Shown: positions 1 to 8,757, counted from the first letter of the stretch. The stretch: DNA of 26,733 nt from Desulfobacterales bacterium (GCA_030066455.1 JASJBQ010000027.1:1-26733); one strand, 5' to 3'. A program made the numbers and translations. The notes: generated by a model from the letters alone, not told the origin.

Positions 1-696
1 CCCCTGCTCATCGAGATCGGCCGTTGCCTGCACACCCAGAAGCACACCACGCTCGCCGGGGTCCTGACCCATGCCGGCGAATCCTACAACTGCGATTCGA
101 CGGACGCCATCCGCCGCCTGGCGGACGCCGAGCGGCAGGCGGCCGTTGAGAGCGCCGCGCGGCTGCAACGCCTCGGGCTGCCCTGCCCCGTGGTGAGCGT
201 GGGCTCGACCCCGACGGCCAACTTGGCCCGGGACCTTTCCGGCGTGACCGAGGTCCGCGCCGGGGTGTTCATGTTCTACGATCTGGTCATGGCGGGGTTG
301 GGGGTCTGCGGGATAGAAGACATCGCGCTCTCGGTGCTCGCCTCGGTGATCGGCCACCAGGAGAGAAAGGGCTGGATCATCACCGATGCAGGCTGGACGG
401 CGCTCTCGCGCGACCGCGGCACCGCCGCCCAGGCGATCGACCAGGGCTACGGGCTGGTCGGCGACATCGCCGGGCGGCCGCTGGGGAATCTGATCGTGAC
501 CGGCGCCAGCCAGGAGCACGGCATTGCGGCCGACCGCGACGGACGGCTTGCACACGGGCCGTCGCTCGAGGTGGGCGACCGGGTGAGGATTTTCCCCAAC
601 CACGCCTGCGCCACGGGCGCCATGCACGATTGCTACCAGGTCGTGGACGGCGGGGATGCCGTCGTCGCCGCCTGGCCGCGGATCAACGGGTGGTAA
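1..696 (+). CDS. D-serine dehydratase / D-threonine aldolase-like PLP enzyme, 3' part
   Basis: The frame is open from the first base, so the start and the N-terminal PLP-lysine region lie outside the window. The visible 231 residues are the C-terminal half of the fold type III family that holds D-threonine aldolase, D-serine dehydratase (DSD1) and relatives. Family signatures seen are LTHAGESY, VVSVGSTPTA, QEHG and a closing PNHAC segment before the terminal RINGW. In eukaryotic D-serine dehydratase the zinc ligands are His and Cys in an HxC pattern, while D-threonine aldolase uses HxD. Here the pattern is HAC, which leans towards the D-serine dehydratase type. The substrate cannot be fixed from this fragment. 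It ends 8 bases before the next gene and is probably co-transcribed with it. Confidence 0.85.
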   Translation, partial: PLLIEIGRCLHTQKHTTLAGVLTHAGESYNCDSTDAIRRLADAERQAAVESAARLQRLGLPCPVVSVGSTPTANLARDLSGVTEVRAGVFMFYDLVMAGLGVCGIEDIALSVLASVIGHQERKGWIITDAGWTALSRDRGTAAQAIDQGYGLVGDIAGRPLGNLIVTGASQEHGIAADRDGRLAHGPSLEVGDRVRIFPNHACATGAMHDCYQVVDGGDAVVAAWPRINGW

Positions 697-704
697 CGGG
701 GCCG

Positions 705-1133
705 ATGAACACATCCCGACGCCAATCGCTGGCGCACCGGGTGGCGCGCTGGATGGCCGAAGGCTGGCAGAAGGGCAACCCAGGCATCGTCGATGACCTG
801 CACGCGAGCGATTTCGTGGACCACGCCCCCTCTGGTCGCGCTTCGGATCGGGAGGGCTTCAAGCAGGGCATCGCCGAACTATATGCGGCCTTCCCGGATT
901 TCTACGCCGTCATCGACGATCTGACGATTGACCCCGAGGCCCGGAAGGCCGCCGTTTGCTGGCACGGCACCGGCACCCACCGCGGCGACTTTCGGGGCCA
1001 TCCGCCCACCGGCCGGAAAATACGGTTCCAAGGCATTGAAATCCTCCACTTCCGCCAGGGCCGGATCACCGCGCGCTGGGGCGAGTGGAACGGCCTGGAC
1101 ATTCTCGCCCAGATCACATCCGGCTTGCCGTGA
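705..1133 (+). CDS. SnoaL-like / ester cyclase-type protein
   Basis: This 142-residue protein has the size and pattern of the SnoaL-like branch of the NTF2 fold. It has an N-terminal helix ending in a tryptophan-rich stretch, then DDLHASDFVDHAP, then a central FPDFYAVIDDL, and a C-terminal beta sheet with GTHRGDF, HPPTGRKI and a closing DILAQI. Family members include polyketide cyclases and many uncharacterised ester-cyclase-like proteins; the aromatic and acidic residues of the cavity are present but give no substrate. I chose the ATG at 705 because upstream in-frame sequence overlaps the previous gene and looks non-coding. It follows the PLP enzyme by 8 bases, suggesting one operon. Function unknown beyond the fold. 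Confidence 0.8.
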   Translation: MNTSRRQSLAHRVARWMAEGWQKGNPGIVDDLHASDFVDHAPSGRASDREGFKQGIAELYAAFPDFYAVIDDLTIDPEARKAAVCWHGTGTHRGDFRGHPPTGRKIRFQGIEILHFRQGRITARWGEWNGLDILAQITSGLP

Positions 1134-1209
1134 ATCCCCGCCCCCCTGCGCGCAGGCCACCCCCCGCGCTTGTGGCCCTGGGTCACGGCGGTCGTCCCGG
1201 GCGCCCAAA

Positions 1210-1238
1210 TTGACACCTCAGGAAGCGCTTCTTAGTGT
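1210..1238 (+). promoter_or_regulatory. Candidate sigma70 promoter of the aldolase gene with a palindrome in the spacer
   Basis: A perfect -35 box TTGACA (1210-1215) is followed by a 17-base spacer and a weak -10 box TAGTGT (1233-1238, three of six matches). The spacer holds the perfect 10-base palindrome GAAGCGCTTC (1222-1231), a position where a repressor could block polymerase. Transcription would begin near 1245, which favours the ATG at 1281 over the upstream GTG at 1248. Confidence 0.45.
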
Positions 1239-1280
1239 GTCCCCAAAGTGAACGCGACCGCAATCAGCAAGGAGACGCCC

Positions 1281-2303
1281 ATGAAACATTCGGATCTAAT
1301 AACGACGGCCCGAAGCCTGGTCGCCGAGGGCAAGGGCATCCTGGCCGCCGACGAGAGCACGCCGACCATCAAGAAGCGCTTCGATGCGATTCAGGTCGAA
1401 TCGACAGCCGCCACGCGGCAGGCCTACCGCGAACTGCTTTTCACGGCCGACGGCGTCGATGCCTTCATCAGCGGTGTCATCCTCTTCGACGAGACCCTGC
1501 GCCAGACGGCGGCGGACGGCACGCCCTTTCCCCAGCTGCTGGCCGGCCGGGGCATCATTCCCGGCATCAAAGTGGACCAGGGCGCCAAACCGATGGCCGG
1601 TTTTCCCGGCGAGAAGATCACCGAGGGACTGGACGGGCTGCGGGAGCGGCTGGACGAATATCGGCAGCTGGGCGCACGCTTCGCCAAATGGCGGGCGGTG
1701 ATCACGATTGCCCATGCCCTGCCCAGCAGCGCCAATATTCAGGCCAATGCCCACGCGCTGGCCCGCTACGCGGCCCTGTGCCAAGAGACCGGGCTGGTGC
1801 CCATCGTCGAGCCGGAAGTGCTCATGGACGGCGACCACGACATCGCGCGCTGCGAAACCGTAACGGCGCGGACGCTCCAAGCCGTCTTCGACGCCCTCTT
1901 CCACCAGCGGGTCGAGCTGGAAGGCATGCTGCTCAAGCCCAACATGGTGATCTCCGGTCTGGACTGCCTTGAACAGGCCGCTGTCGAAACCGTGGCCGCC
2001 CGGACGGTCCATCTCTTCCGCCAGGTGGTGCCCGCCGCCGTGCCCGGGATCGTGTTTCTGTCGGGCGGGCAGAGTTCCCTGGCGGCCACCGCCCACCTCA
2101 ACGCGATGAATGCCCTGGGCCCGCATCCCTGGGAGCTTTCCTTTTCCTACGGACGGGCGCTGCAGGAGGACACCCTCAAGGCCTGGGGCGGCGACCCCGG
2201 GCGCGTGGCGCAGGCCCAGAAGACCTTTCACCACCGCAGCCAGTGCAACGGCGCTGCCCGCTACGGCCAATACCGTGCGGACATGGAAGACATGGCCGCT
2301 TGA
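1281..2303 (+). CDS. Class I fructose-bisphosphate aldolase
   Basis: The 340-residue product catalyses the reversible cleavage of fructose 1,6-bisphosphate to glyceraldehyde 3-phosphate and dihydroxyacetone phosphate in glycolysis/gluconeogenesis. It belongs to the Schiff-base class I family: GKGILAADES near the N-terminus, FAKWRAV in the middle, the lysine in LLKPNMV (Lys219) that forms the Schiff base, and GGQS in the phosphate-binding loop. Length matches the family (about 340-360). The start is the ATG at 1281 because AAGGAG sits six bases upstream; an in-frame GTG at 1248 would add 11 residues and place the start almost at the predicted transcription start. It appears to be a single-gene unit with its own promoter and a GC-rich stem-loop downstream. 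Confidence 0.95.
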   Translation: MKHSDLITTARSLVAEGKGILAADESTPTIKKRFDAIQVESTAATRQAYRELLFTADGVDAFISGVILFDETLRQTAADGTPFPQLLAGRGIIPGIKVDQGAKPMAGFPGEKITEGLDGLRERLDEYRQLGARFAKWRAVITIAHALPSSANIQANAHALARYAALCQETGLVPIVEPEVLMDGDHDIARCETVTARTLQAVFDALFHQRVELEGMLLKPNMVISGLDCLEQAAVETVAARTVHLFRQVVPAAVPGIVFLSGGQSSLAATAHLNAMNALGPHPWELSFSYGRALQEDTLKAWGGDPGRVAQAQKTFHHRSQCNGAARYGQYRADMEDMAA

Positions 2304-2324
2304 AGCCCTGTCGCGCGCCATCCC

Positions 2325-2358
2325 GCCGGGCGATCGCCGGAACCGGTGACCGCCCGGC
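2325..2358 (+). terminator. GC-rich stem-loop after the aldolase gene, without a T run
   Basis: The arms GCCGGGCG (2325-2332) and CGCCCGGC (2351-2358) are perfect complements, and the 18-base loop can form a second small stem (CGCCGG with CCGGTG). There is no following T tract, so it may be an mRNA 3' end stabiliser or a weak terminator rather than a classic intrinsic terminator. Confidence 0.35.
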
Positions 2359-2453
2359 CCGTCGATCGCCGCGTCGGAATCCACCACCTCCCCTGACATC
2401 CCCGTGCCGGCCGCAGACAATGGTCATTATCTCATTATTATTGTTTGATTTTA

Positions 2454-2482
2454 TCGACATTTTCACCCGGATGGTGTATAAC
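2454..2482 (+). promoter_or_regulatory. Sigma70-type promoter of the acyltransferase gene
   Basis: TCGACA (2454-2459, five of six) and TATAAC (2477-2482, five of six) are separated by exactly 17 bases. They lie in an AT-rich patch (about 2418-2490) that stands out from the GC-rich surroundings. Predicted transcription start is near 2489, about 105 bases before the ATG of the next gene. Confidence 0.6.
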
Positions 2483-2595
2483 AGTAGGAATGGTCGGCAA
2501 GCCCCCCTGATGGTGCTGCCTGAAGTCCGGAATCCGAACTGCTGGATACCCTGCTGTGGATTTGCCCTTGCGTGGTTTTCGCCCCGGAGCCCTGA

Positions 2596-3531
2596 ATGCT
2601 GGCTGTTCCGTTTAGCTTTCGGTTCAGTATCAGCCAGTTTTTTCAGTCGCCGTTCAATGTCGCCCTGGCCCGCATGGTGCCCCTGCCGCTCTTCCGGCTT
2701 TACTGCTATGTCGTCGGGCTGTCCTACCTGGCGGTGCGCGCGGATCACCGTCAACAGGTCGCTGCCGGCGTCCTCGCCAACCTTTCCGACCTGACAAAGG
2801 CCTCGCCCCCGAGTGACGATCTCCTCTGGAAGACCTATCTGGGCATCTTCGAGCACTACTTTGAAAAGCTGGTCAACGCCTATCACCCCACCGACCGTCT
2901 GGAGCGTTACCTCTCGGCGCAGATCACGATCCGCAACGAAGACTGGCTGCGCCGGGCTTACCGGCAGCAGCAGGGGCTCCTCCTGGTGAGCGGCCATTTC
3001 GGGGCGGTGGAGTACCTGCCGCTCTTTCTGGCCCTCAAGGGCTATGCGCCGGCCATGATCATGCGGTTCAAAACCGATCGCCTGCGGCGGGAATGTACCT
3101 TCAGATGCCGGCAGTTTGACGTGCTGGCCATCGACGCCGATCAGCCCAACGCGGCCCAGAAGGCATTGCAAGCCGTCAAGCGGGGACGCATTCTGGTAAC
3201 GCTCTGCGACGAATTCACCCACTGGCGGCCGCACCGCGACCGCCATGTCTCGGTCCTGGGGCGCCAGGTGCGCGCGGACCGGACGCTCGACGTGCTCCAC
3301 CGCCGCAGCCGGCCCCCGGCCTGCCTGGGATTGGTCCGGCGCACTCGGCAAGGTTTCGCCCTGCAGATTGAACCGGTCACGAGCGGTGGTGAGCCGACCC
3401 GCCTGGCCGAGCGCTCATGGCAGATTCTGGAAGGCTATATCCAGCACTTTCCCGAACAGTGGTATCAATGGCGTGCGCTGGCCAAGGAGCTCAGCACCTA
3501 CGAGCAGCAGTATGCCCGAGGCGCGTCCTAA
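2596..3531 (+). CDS. LpxL/HtrB-like lysophospholipid acyltransferase family protein
   Basis: The 311-residue protein resembles the lipid A biosynthesis acyltransferase family. The hallmark is HFGAVE (His134 to Glu139), the H-x4-D/E catalytic motif, preceded by the hydrophobic strand GLLLVSG. A later CDEFTHWRPHRDRHVSVLG region occupies the place of the family's second block. The N-terminus has a moderately hydrophobic stretch (residues about 15-45) that could sit at the inner membrane. The family transfers acyl chains from acyl-ACP to lipid A precursors or other glycolipids; the acceptor here is unknown. A GGAG about eight bases upstream supports the ATG at 2596. It has its own promoter and looks monocistronic, with no lipid A gene nearby. 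Confidence 0.75.
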   Translation: MLAVPFSFRFSISQFFQSPFNVALARMVPLPLFRLYCYVVGLSYLAVRADHRQQVAAGVLANLSDLTKASPPSDDLLWKTYLGIFEHYFEKLVNAYHPTDRLERYLSAQITIRNEDWLRRAYRQQQGLLLVSGHFGAVEYLPLFLALKGYAPAMIMRFKTDRLRRECTFRCRQFDVLAIDADQPNAAQKALQAVKRGRILVTLCDEFTHWRPHRDRHVSVLGRQVRADRTLDVLHRRSRPPACLGLVRRTRQGFALQIEPVTSGGEPTRLAERSWQILEGYIQHFPEQWYQWRALAKELSTYEQQYARGAS

Positions 3532-3876
3532 AAGGCAGGACCCGAAACGCTTTCCCGGCGGCACGAAAAAGGATGCCCCCCGGGGATCAAATGGCGGAGG
3601 GGCGCTCACGAACTATCCATCGATGCGCCCGATCGCCCTGCCGAGGCAAGCGCCGCTCAATCAGCCGGCAATGGCGCCCGTCCTGCTTCCAGGATGCACG
3701 CCCCTTCTCCAGTTGTTCATCGGTGATGACCAGCGGCATCTGACCGCGATCATGGGATTTATCTGGACGTTAGATGTTGAAATATTGAATACTCGGCCCA
3801 TGGTATGTTGGTATGAAGATGGATTTGTTTTCATTGCGCTAAAACGCCACATCGCCCAGGAGCACCGTCGCCCACT
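3532..3876. other. Intergenic stretch without a supported gene
   Basis: These 345 bases lie between the acyltransferase and the sensor kinase. Open frames here continue from shadows of neighbouring genes and show no family features. The part from about 3765 to 3840 is AT-rich (for example TTGAAATATTGAATAC near 3777) and probably contains the kinase promoter, but no pair of boxes is convincing. Confidence 0.5.
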
Positions 3877-6165
3877 ATGCAACCCGCCCCCATGCCCAAG
3901 GACATCTGTTGCGAGAACTTCAAGGGCCTTTTGGCGTATATCCGCAGCCACTACGGCGAAGACGGCGTCCGGCGGCTCACGGAAGGGCTGGTGGACGGCG
4001 CCTATTTCGTGAGGGATAAATTCGCCCCCGATCAGATTGTTCCCATGGGCCTGGCCCAGCTGACCGATCCGGCCTACTGGGTGTCCAACGACTTTTCCCT
4101 GGCCCTGCTGAGAAACGTCAAAAAGCTGGTGGCGGGCCCCGACCCGCTGTACACGGCCGGCTATGCCATGGTCCGGGAAAGCCTCTCGCGCACGACCCTG
4201 TTCGCTGCCCGGCTGGCCGGTCCCCGACGGCTCGCCCAGCGGGCGGCCCGCATCAACGCCCGTTTCAACCGCACCAAGGACGTGCACCTGGCCGGTGCCA
4301 CCGAGACCTCGCTGACGTTCGAACTCAACTACCGTTCCGGTTTCAGGATTACACCGGACGTCTGCAGCTGGAACCTCGGCATTTACAGCGGGATCGCATC
4401 GCTGACCGGGGTGGCCGGTGTGGTCGGCCGGGAGACGGCCTGCGTGCTGGACGGCGCGCCCCACTGTTGTTTGGAAATCACCTGGAAAAAACGCCGACTG
4501 ATCCCGCGCCTCTTCCGCGGTATCCTGGCCCCGATCGTTCGCTGGAGCGTCCGGGAGCTGATTGCCGACTACGAACGAACCATCGAAGAGCGCACATCGC
4601 TTTTCGACAAGCTGGCCGCTTCCGAAAACAAGTACCGCACACTTTTCGAGGATTCGCGGCAGCCCATGAGTCTCGCCCGCGATGGGCGACTGGTGGAAGT
4701 CAACCCGGCCTGGCTCGCCCTCCACGGCTACGGCGACAAGGCGGAGGTCCTCGGCCGCGACGTCATGGACTTCATCCACCCGGACGATCGCCGGCTGCTT
4801 GCGGCCCGCCGGGAAAGCGCATCTTCCGACCCGGCCGGGGTTGTGCGCATGCGTGACATCACCGCCGCCGGGGAGACGATCGACGTGGAAGTCCACTCCA
4901 GCCGCATCGAATACGGCGGCCAGCCGTCCATGCTGGCCATGGTGAAGGACGTCACCGCGCTCAAGAAGGCGGAAGCCAATCGGCTGCAGCTCGAGGCCCG
5001 CCTGCAGCGGGCGGAAAAAATGGAGGCCGTGGCCGCCCTGGCCGGCGGGGTGGCGCATGACCTGAACAACATCCTCTCGGGCGTGGTCGGTTATCCAGAT
5101 CTCCTCCTGATGCAGCTGCCCGAGGACAGTCCGCTGGTCGAGCCTTTGCAGGCCATCCAGGAATCCGGGAAGAAGGCGGCGGCCATCGTCGAGGATCTTC
5201 TGACCCTGGCCCGGCGCGGCGTCTCCGCGCGCGAGGTCGTCAATCTCAATGCGGTGATCGACCGGTACATCGCCAGCCCCGAATACGGCCGCATGATTTC
5301 CTTCCACCCCGGCGTCGCGATGGACCTCCAACAGGATGCCGAACTCCTGAACCTGAGCGGTTCACCGGTGCACCTGTCCAAGACGCTGATGAATCTCGTC
5401 TCGAATGCGGCCGAAGCCATGCCCTCGGGCGGGCGCATCACGATCGCCACGGCCAACCGGCATATCGCGCCGCAAGCCCGGGGCTACGAAGAAATGCCTG
5501 CGGGCGACTACTGCGTCCTGACCGTCGGCGATACCGGGATCGGCATTTCCGAGGAAGACCGCGACAAGATTTTCGAACCCTTCTATACGCAGAAAAAGAT
5601 GGGGCGCAGCGGCACCGGGCTGGGCATGGCCGTGGTCTGGGGAACGGTGCAGGATCACGCCGGGTTCATCCGGATTCAGAGCGCGGTCGGCCAGGGGACG
5701 ATCATGCGGCTTTTCTTTCCGGCCACGCGCGCGCCCGTAGCGGCCGCCGAAGACCAACCCGTTGATCTCGATCGATTCCGGGGGCGCGGCGAAACCGTTC
5801 TGGTGGTCGACGACGTTGCCGAGCAGCGGGCTGTCGCCCGCCGGATGCTTGAAACCCTGGGCTACCGCGTGGCGGTGGCGGCCAGCGGCGAGGATGCGTT
5901 GGCCTACCTGGAGGCCTCGCCCTGCGACCTCGTCCTGCTCGACATGATCATGGACCCGGGTATCGACGGTCTGGAGACTTACCGCCGGATAGTCGACCGC
6001 CGGCCCGGGCAGAAGGCGATCATCACCACCGGCTTCTCCCAAACCGACCGGGTTCGCAAGGCCCAGGCGTTGGGCGCCGGCTGTTATTTGCAGAAACCCT
6101 ACACCTTCGAGAAGCTCGGGCAGTCGGTGCGCAGCGCGCTCGATCGCCCGGACCAAGTCTCCTGA
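3877..6165 (+). CDS. Hybrid sensor histidine kinase with PAS and receiver domains
   Basis: This 762-residue cytoplasmic protein has no clear membrane segment. Residues 1-235 form an unassigned sensor region (starting CCENFKGLLAYIRSHYG, ending near GAPHCCLEITW). The end of that region resembles the small-molecule-binding V4R/heme-NO type domains, but this is only a resemblance. A PAS domain follows (about 250-370), then the kinase core: phospho-acceptor His394 in VAHDLNN, N box NLVSNAAEAM, G1 DTGIGI and G2 GTGLGMAVVWG. A C-terminal receiver carries Asp645/Asp646, phospho-acceptor Asp689 and Lys740. All catalytic residues are present. The start is uncertain: an AGGAG lies about 14 bases before the ATG at 3877, and an in-frame ATG at 3892 is an alternative. 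No partner regulator gene is adjacent. Confidence 0.9.
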   Translation: MQPAPMPKDICCENFKGLLAYIRSHYGEDGVRRLTEGLVDGAYFVRDKFAPDQIVPMGLAQLTDPAYWVSNDFSLALLRNVKKLVAGPDPLYTAGYAMVRESLSRTTLFAARLAGPRRLAQRAARINARFNRTKDVHLAGATETSLTFELNYRSGFRITPDVCSWNLGIYSGIASLTGVAGVVGRETACVLDGAPHCCLEITWKKRRLIPRLFRGILAPIVRWSVRELIADYERTIEERTSLFDKLAASENKYRTLFEDSRQPMSLARDGRLVEVNPAWLALHGYGDKAEVLGRDVMDFIHPDDRRLLAARRESASSDPAGVVRMRDITAAGETIDVEVHSSRIEYGGQPSMLAMVKDVTALKKAEANRLQLEARLQRAEKMEAVAALAGGVAHDLNNILSGVVGYPDLLLMQLPEDSPLVEPLQAIQESGKKAAAIVEDLLTLARRGVSAREVVNLNAVIDRYIASPEYGRMISFHPGVAMDLQQDAELLNLSGSPVHLSKTLMNLVSNAAEAMPSGGRITIATANRHIAPQARGYEEMPAGDYCVLTVGDTGIGISEEDRDKIFEPFYTQKKMGRSGTGLGMAVVWGTVQDHAGFIRIQSAVGQGTIMRLFFPATRAPVAAAEDQPVDLDRFRGRGETVLVVDDVAEQRAVARRMLETLGYRVAVAASGEDALAYLEASPCDLVLLDMIMDPGIDGLETYRRIVDRRPGQKAIITTGFSQTDRVRKAQALGAGCYLQKPYTFEKLGQSVRSALDRPDQVS

Positions 6166-6291
6166 TGTGGTTGCGCCCCGTAACCCGTTGGACTCAAGAC
6201 CGACAGGCGCTTCGGCCCCGCCCTGAAAGCGCCGACCCGCGCCTGGCCTCATGTGGCCACACCCCGCCCAACAGCCGCATCGGCCGGCACC

Positions 6292-7680
6292 TTAAAGCAC
6301 GAGTTCGCGGATAAATGCGGCCAGTTGGTTGAGATTCCGGCAGGTGCGGACCTCGTTGCAGAAGGCCGCGTAGGAGCGCATTTCACTGTCGCCCGAGTTC
6401 CAGAAAGACTCGGCTTCGGGGTTGAGCCAGAGCAGACGCCGGGCGCGCTCCCGGATTTCCGCGAGGATATCCTCCTCGGGGTTGCCGTAGTTGGTGCGCC
6501 CGTCGCCAATCACGATCACCGTGGTCTTCTTGTCGATCGTATCCATGTAGCGGCTTTTGAACAGGCGTAGCGTCCGGCCGTAGTCGGTGGGCGCATCGTA
6601 GGCGATCGCGTTCGAGCGGAGGATTTCGTTCAGCGCCCGATCGATGTCGTCGGCGTCGAAAAGAGGGGTGACATCCACCGGGGCGTCCACGAAGACAAAG
6701 CTGCGCACCCGGTCGAAGCAGTCCTGGAGCATATAGAGCATGGTGAGCATGAAGCGCGCCGAGGCCCACACCGATCCGGAGACGTCGCAGAGCACCACGA
6801 TGCGCCCCTTGCGCAGCGGCTTGTGCCGGAACTTGAGCGCCAGCGGGATGCCCTGGGTGCGCGTGGCGCTCCGCAGGGTCCGCCTGATATCGGGCACGCC
6901 CCGGGAGCGGGCCGCCTGGCGGCGGCTGACCACGTCGCGCAGTTTGCGCACCAGCCGCGCGATCACATCGCGCAAACGGATGATTTCCCCGGGCGAGAGG
7001 TTGGCCAAGGGTGTTCGGCCCAGCGCGCCGTAGAGATCTTCGGCCGGACCCTTGCGTTCCGGGGGGGAGAGCCCCGGGGGGGAGGCGTCCGCCAGCAGCC
7101 GGCGGGCGGTTCCCAGACGGTGCTCCACGTGGCGCCTGAGCTCCCGGCGGGTTTCCCAGTGAATCGTTCGCAGATGGGCTTCCAGATAGCCGTCCAGGGT
7201 CTCCCGGACCCGCTGCAGGGCCCGCAGCACCGGCAGGCGCCGAACCAGGCTGCCCAGATTGGCGCCAGCCCCGCGGGGACCCGCGCCGTCGTCCCGCCCT
7301 TCGGACTGGATGGCGTGCAGCATCTGCAGGTAGGGCGCCGGCTCGCCGGCCACGAAATCGGCAATCGCGGCCAGTGCCGGCATCGGCGGTTCGATGGCCA
7401 GCAATTCCCGCCGCAAACTCGCCGTCTGGTCGCCCAGCGCCATGGCGGCGGCATCGAGATCTTCGCGCAGTTCGTGGAAAAAAAGCCGGTAGAGGTGCTC
7501 GAAGCGGGCCTGCTCCAGGCGGCTCTTGGCGAAATGGGCGCGCAGCAGGGTGGCGAACTGGGTCTCATCCAGGATGTCCACCCGGGGAAGCAGCGCGAGG
7601 CATTCCTGCACCTCGGAGGTGGCGATCCGCAGCCCTGCCGCCCGGGCCGCGGCCGCAAATTTGAGAATCGTGGTTTCCAT
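6292..7680 (-). CDS. CoxE-like VWA domain protein
   Basis: The 462-residue protein matches the CoxE/VWA family. The N-terminal two thirds are helical and charged. The C-terminal von Willebrand A domain carries the metal-ion site CDVSGSV (DxSxS), a later threonine/aspartate loop (APTDYGRT) and IGDGRTNYGNPEED, and ends with LLWLNPEAESFWNSGDSEM, a characteristic CoxE tail. In carboxydotrophic bacteria CoxD and CoxE act in maturation of the Cu/Mo active site of CO dehydrogenase; related MoxR-VWA pairs act as chaperone-like machines for other complexes. It follows the ATPase gene by 40 bases and is surely its partner. No CO dehydrogenase or CoxF gene is in the window, so the client is unknown. Confidence 0.9.
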   Translation of the reverse strand: METTILKFAAAARAAGLRIATSEVQECLALLPRVDILDETQFATLLRAHFAKSRLEQARFEHLYRLFFHELREDLDAAAMALGDQTASLRRELLAIEPPMPALAAIADFVAGEPAPYLQMLHAIQSEGRDDGAGPRGAGANLGSLVRRLPVLRALQRVRETLDGYLEAHLRTIHWETRRELRRHVEHRLGTARRLLADASPPGLSPPERKGPAEDLYGALGRTPLANLSPGEIIRLRDVIARLVRKLRDVVSRRQAARSRGVPDIRRTLRSATRTQGIPLALKFRHKPLRKGRIVVLCDVSGSVWASARFMLTMLYMLQDCFDRVRSFVFVDAPVDVTPLFDADDIDRALNEILRSNAIAYDAPTDYGRTLRLFKSRYMDTIDKKTTVIVIGDGRTNYGNPEEDILAEIRERARRLLWLNPEAESFWNSGDSEMRSYAAFCNEVRTCRNLNQLAAFIRELVL

Positions 7681-7720
7681 GCCGATGCACGCCCTTGCAT
7701 CCGGACGGGGTCCGGGCCGG

Positions 7721-8635
7721 TCAGGACAGGTTCACCACCCGGTCGACCTCCCGGCGCACGCTCGCGGCGTCTTCGCGGTATTTGCAAATCACGTTGAGGG
7801 TGGCCAGTACAGCTTCCCGGGAGAGCTCTTCCATCTGCAGGCTGATCAACGCCTGGGCCCAGTCGAGGGTTTCGGAGATGCTGGGCTTTTTCTTCAAATC
7901 GAGCGCGCGAATCCGCCCCATGGCCGCGACCATCTGTGCGGCCAGGCGGTCGGATAGCCCGGGCGAGCGTCGCCGCACGATTTCGCGTTCGGTATCCGGT
8001 CCGGGATAGTCGATGTAAAGATGCAGGCAGCGGCGTTTGAGGGCGTCACTCATGTCGCGGAAGCTGTTGGACGTGAGCAGCACGAAGGGTTTGTGCACGG
8101 CCCGGCGGGTGCCGAGTTCCGGGACGGTCACCTGGAAATCACTCAGCAGTTCGAGCAGAAACGCCTCGAACTCGGGATCGGCCTTGTCCACCTCGTCGAC
8201 CAGGAGCACCACCGGCGCCGGGGCGCTGATGGCCTGCAACAGGGGCCGCGGCAGCAGAAAACGCTCCGAGAAGAAGGCGTCGGCCTGGGCGGCAATGGCG
8301 TCCACGGCTTCGCGCAGGGAGCCGGCACCGGCCACCACTTCGCCGACCTTGTCGCGCACGATCTGGGTGTAGAGCAGCTGCTTGGCGTATTCCCATTCGT
8401 AGAGAGCCTTGGACTCGTCGAGGCCTTCGTAGCACTGCAGGCGGATGAGCGCGCGCCCGAGCCCCGCCGCCAGCGCCTTGGCCAGTTCGGTTTTGCCCAC
8501 GCCGGCCGGCCCCTCCACCAAAAGGGGCTTTTCGCCCGCCGCCGCCAGGAAGACGACGGTGGCGATCTCCGTCGTGGCGACATAATCGGCCGCCTCCAGC
8601 GCCCGGCGGGTTTCGGCCACATCCTTGAACGCCAT
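7721..8635 (-). CDS. MoxR/CoxD-type AAA+ ATPase
   Basis: The 304-residue AAA+ protein has Walker A GPAGVGKT (42-49), Walker B LLVDEVD (144-150), sensor-1 LLTSNS and an arginine-containing ALKRRCLHLY segment. The sequence CYEGLDESKALYEWEYAKQ after Walker A is typical of the MoxR/CoxD branch, which couples ATP hydrolysis to remodelling or metal-site maturation through a VWA partner. The ATG at 8635 has AGGAG eight bases upstream. An in-frame ATG at 8656 is unlikely because that ribosome-binding site would lie inside its coding sequence. It forms a two-gene operon with the CoxE-like gene. Confidence 0.93.
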   Translation of the reverse strand: MAFKDVAETRRALEAADYVATTEIATVVFLAAAGEKPLLVEGPAGVGKTELAKALAAGLGRALIRLQCYEGLDESKALYEWEYAKQLLYTQIVRDKVGEVVAGAGSLREAVDAIAAQADAFFSERFLLPRPLLQAISAPAPVVLLVDEVDKADPEFEAFLLELLSDFQVTVPELGTRRAVHKPFVLLTSNSFRDMSDALKRRCLHLYIDYPGPDTEREIVRRRSPGLSDRLAAQMVAAMGRIRALDLKKKPSISETLDWAQALISLQMEELSREAVLATLNVICKYREDAASVRREVDRVVNLS

Positions 8636-8757
8636 GGTGTCAACTCCTTTTTGCACACGATCGGATCATTTTTGGCGGTTCGCTTGAAAGCCTCTCCGTA
8701 GCACTGAACGACCCGCTTTGAAAGGCCTCCCAACAGGAAAACCATGCCGCCGAGCGC

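Noticed and set aside
1296..2420. Large minus-strand open frame opposite the aldolase gene
   Set aside because: It is the antisense shadow of a clearly assigned gene with intact catalytic motifs.
3245..4012. Plus-strand frame spanning the acyltransferase end and kinase start
   Set aside because: It is Arg/Ser/Pro-rich, overlaps two real genes in other frames and shows no motif.
3661..5331. Large minus-strand open frame opposite the sensor kinase
   Set aside because: It has no family features and mirrors the kinase coding strand, as expected in high-GC DNA.
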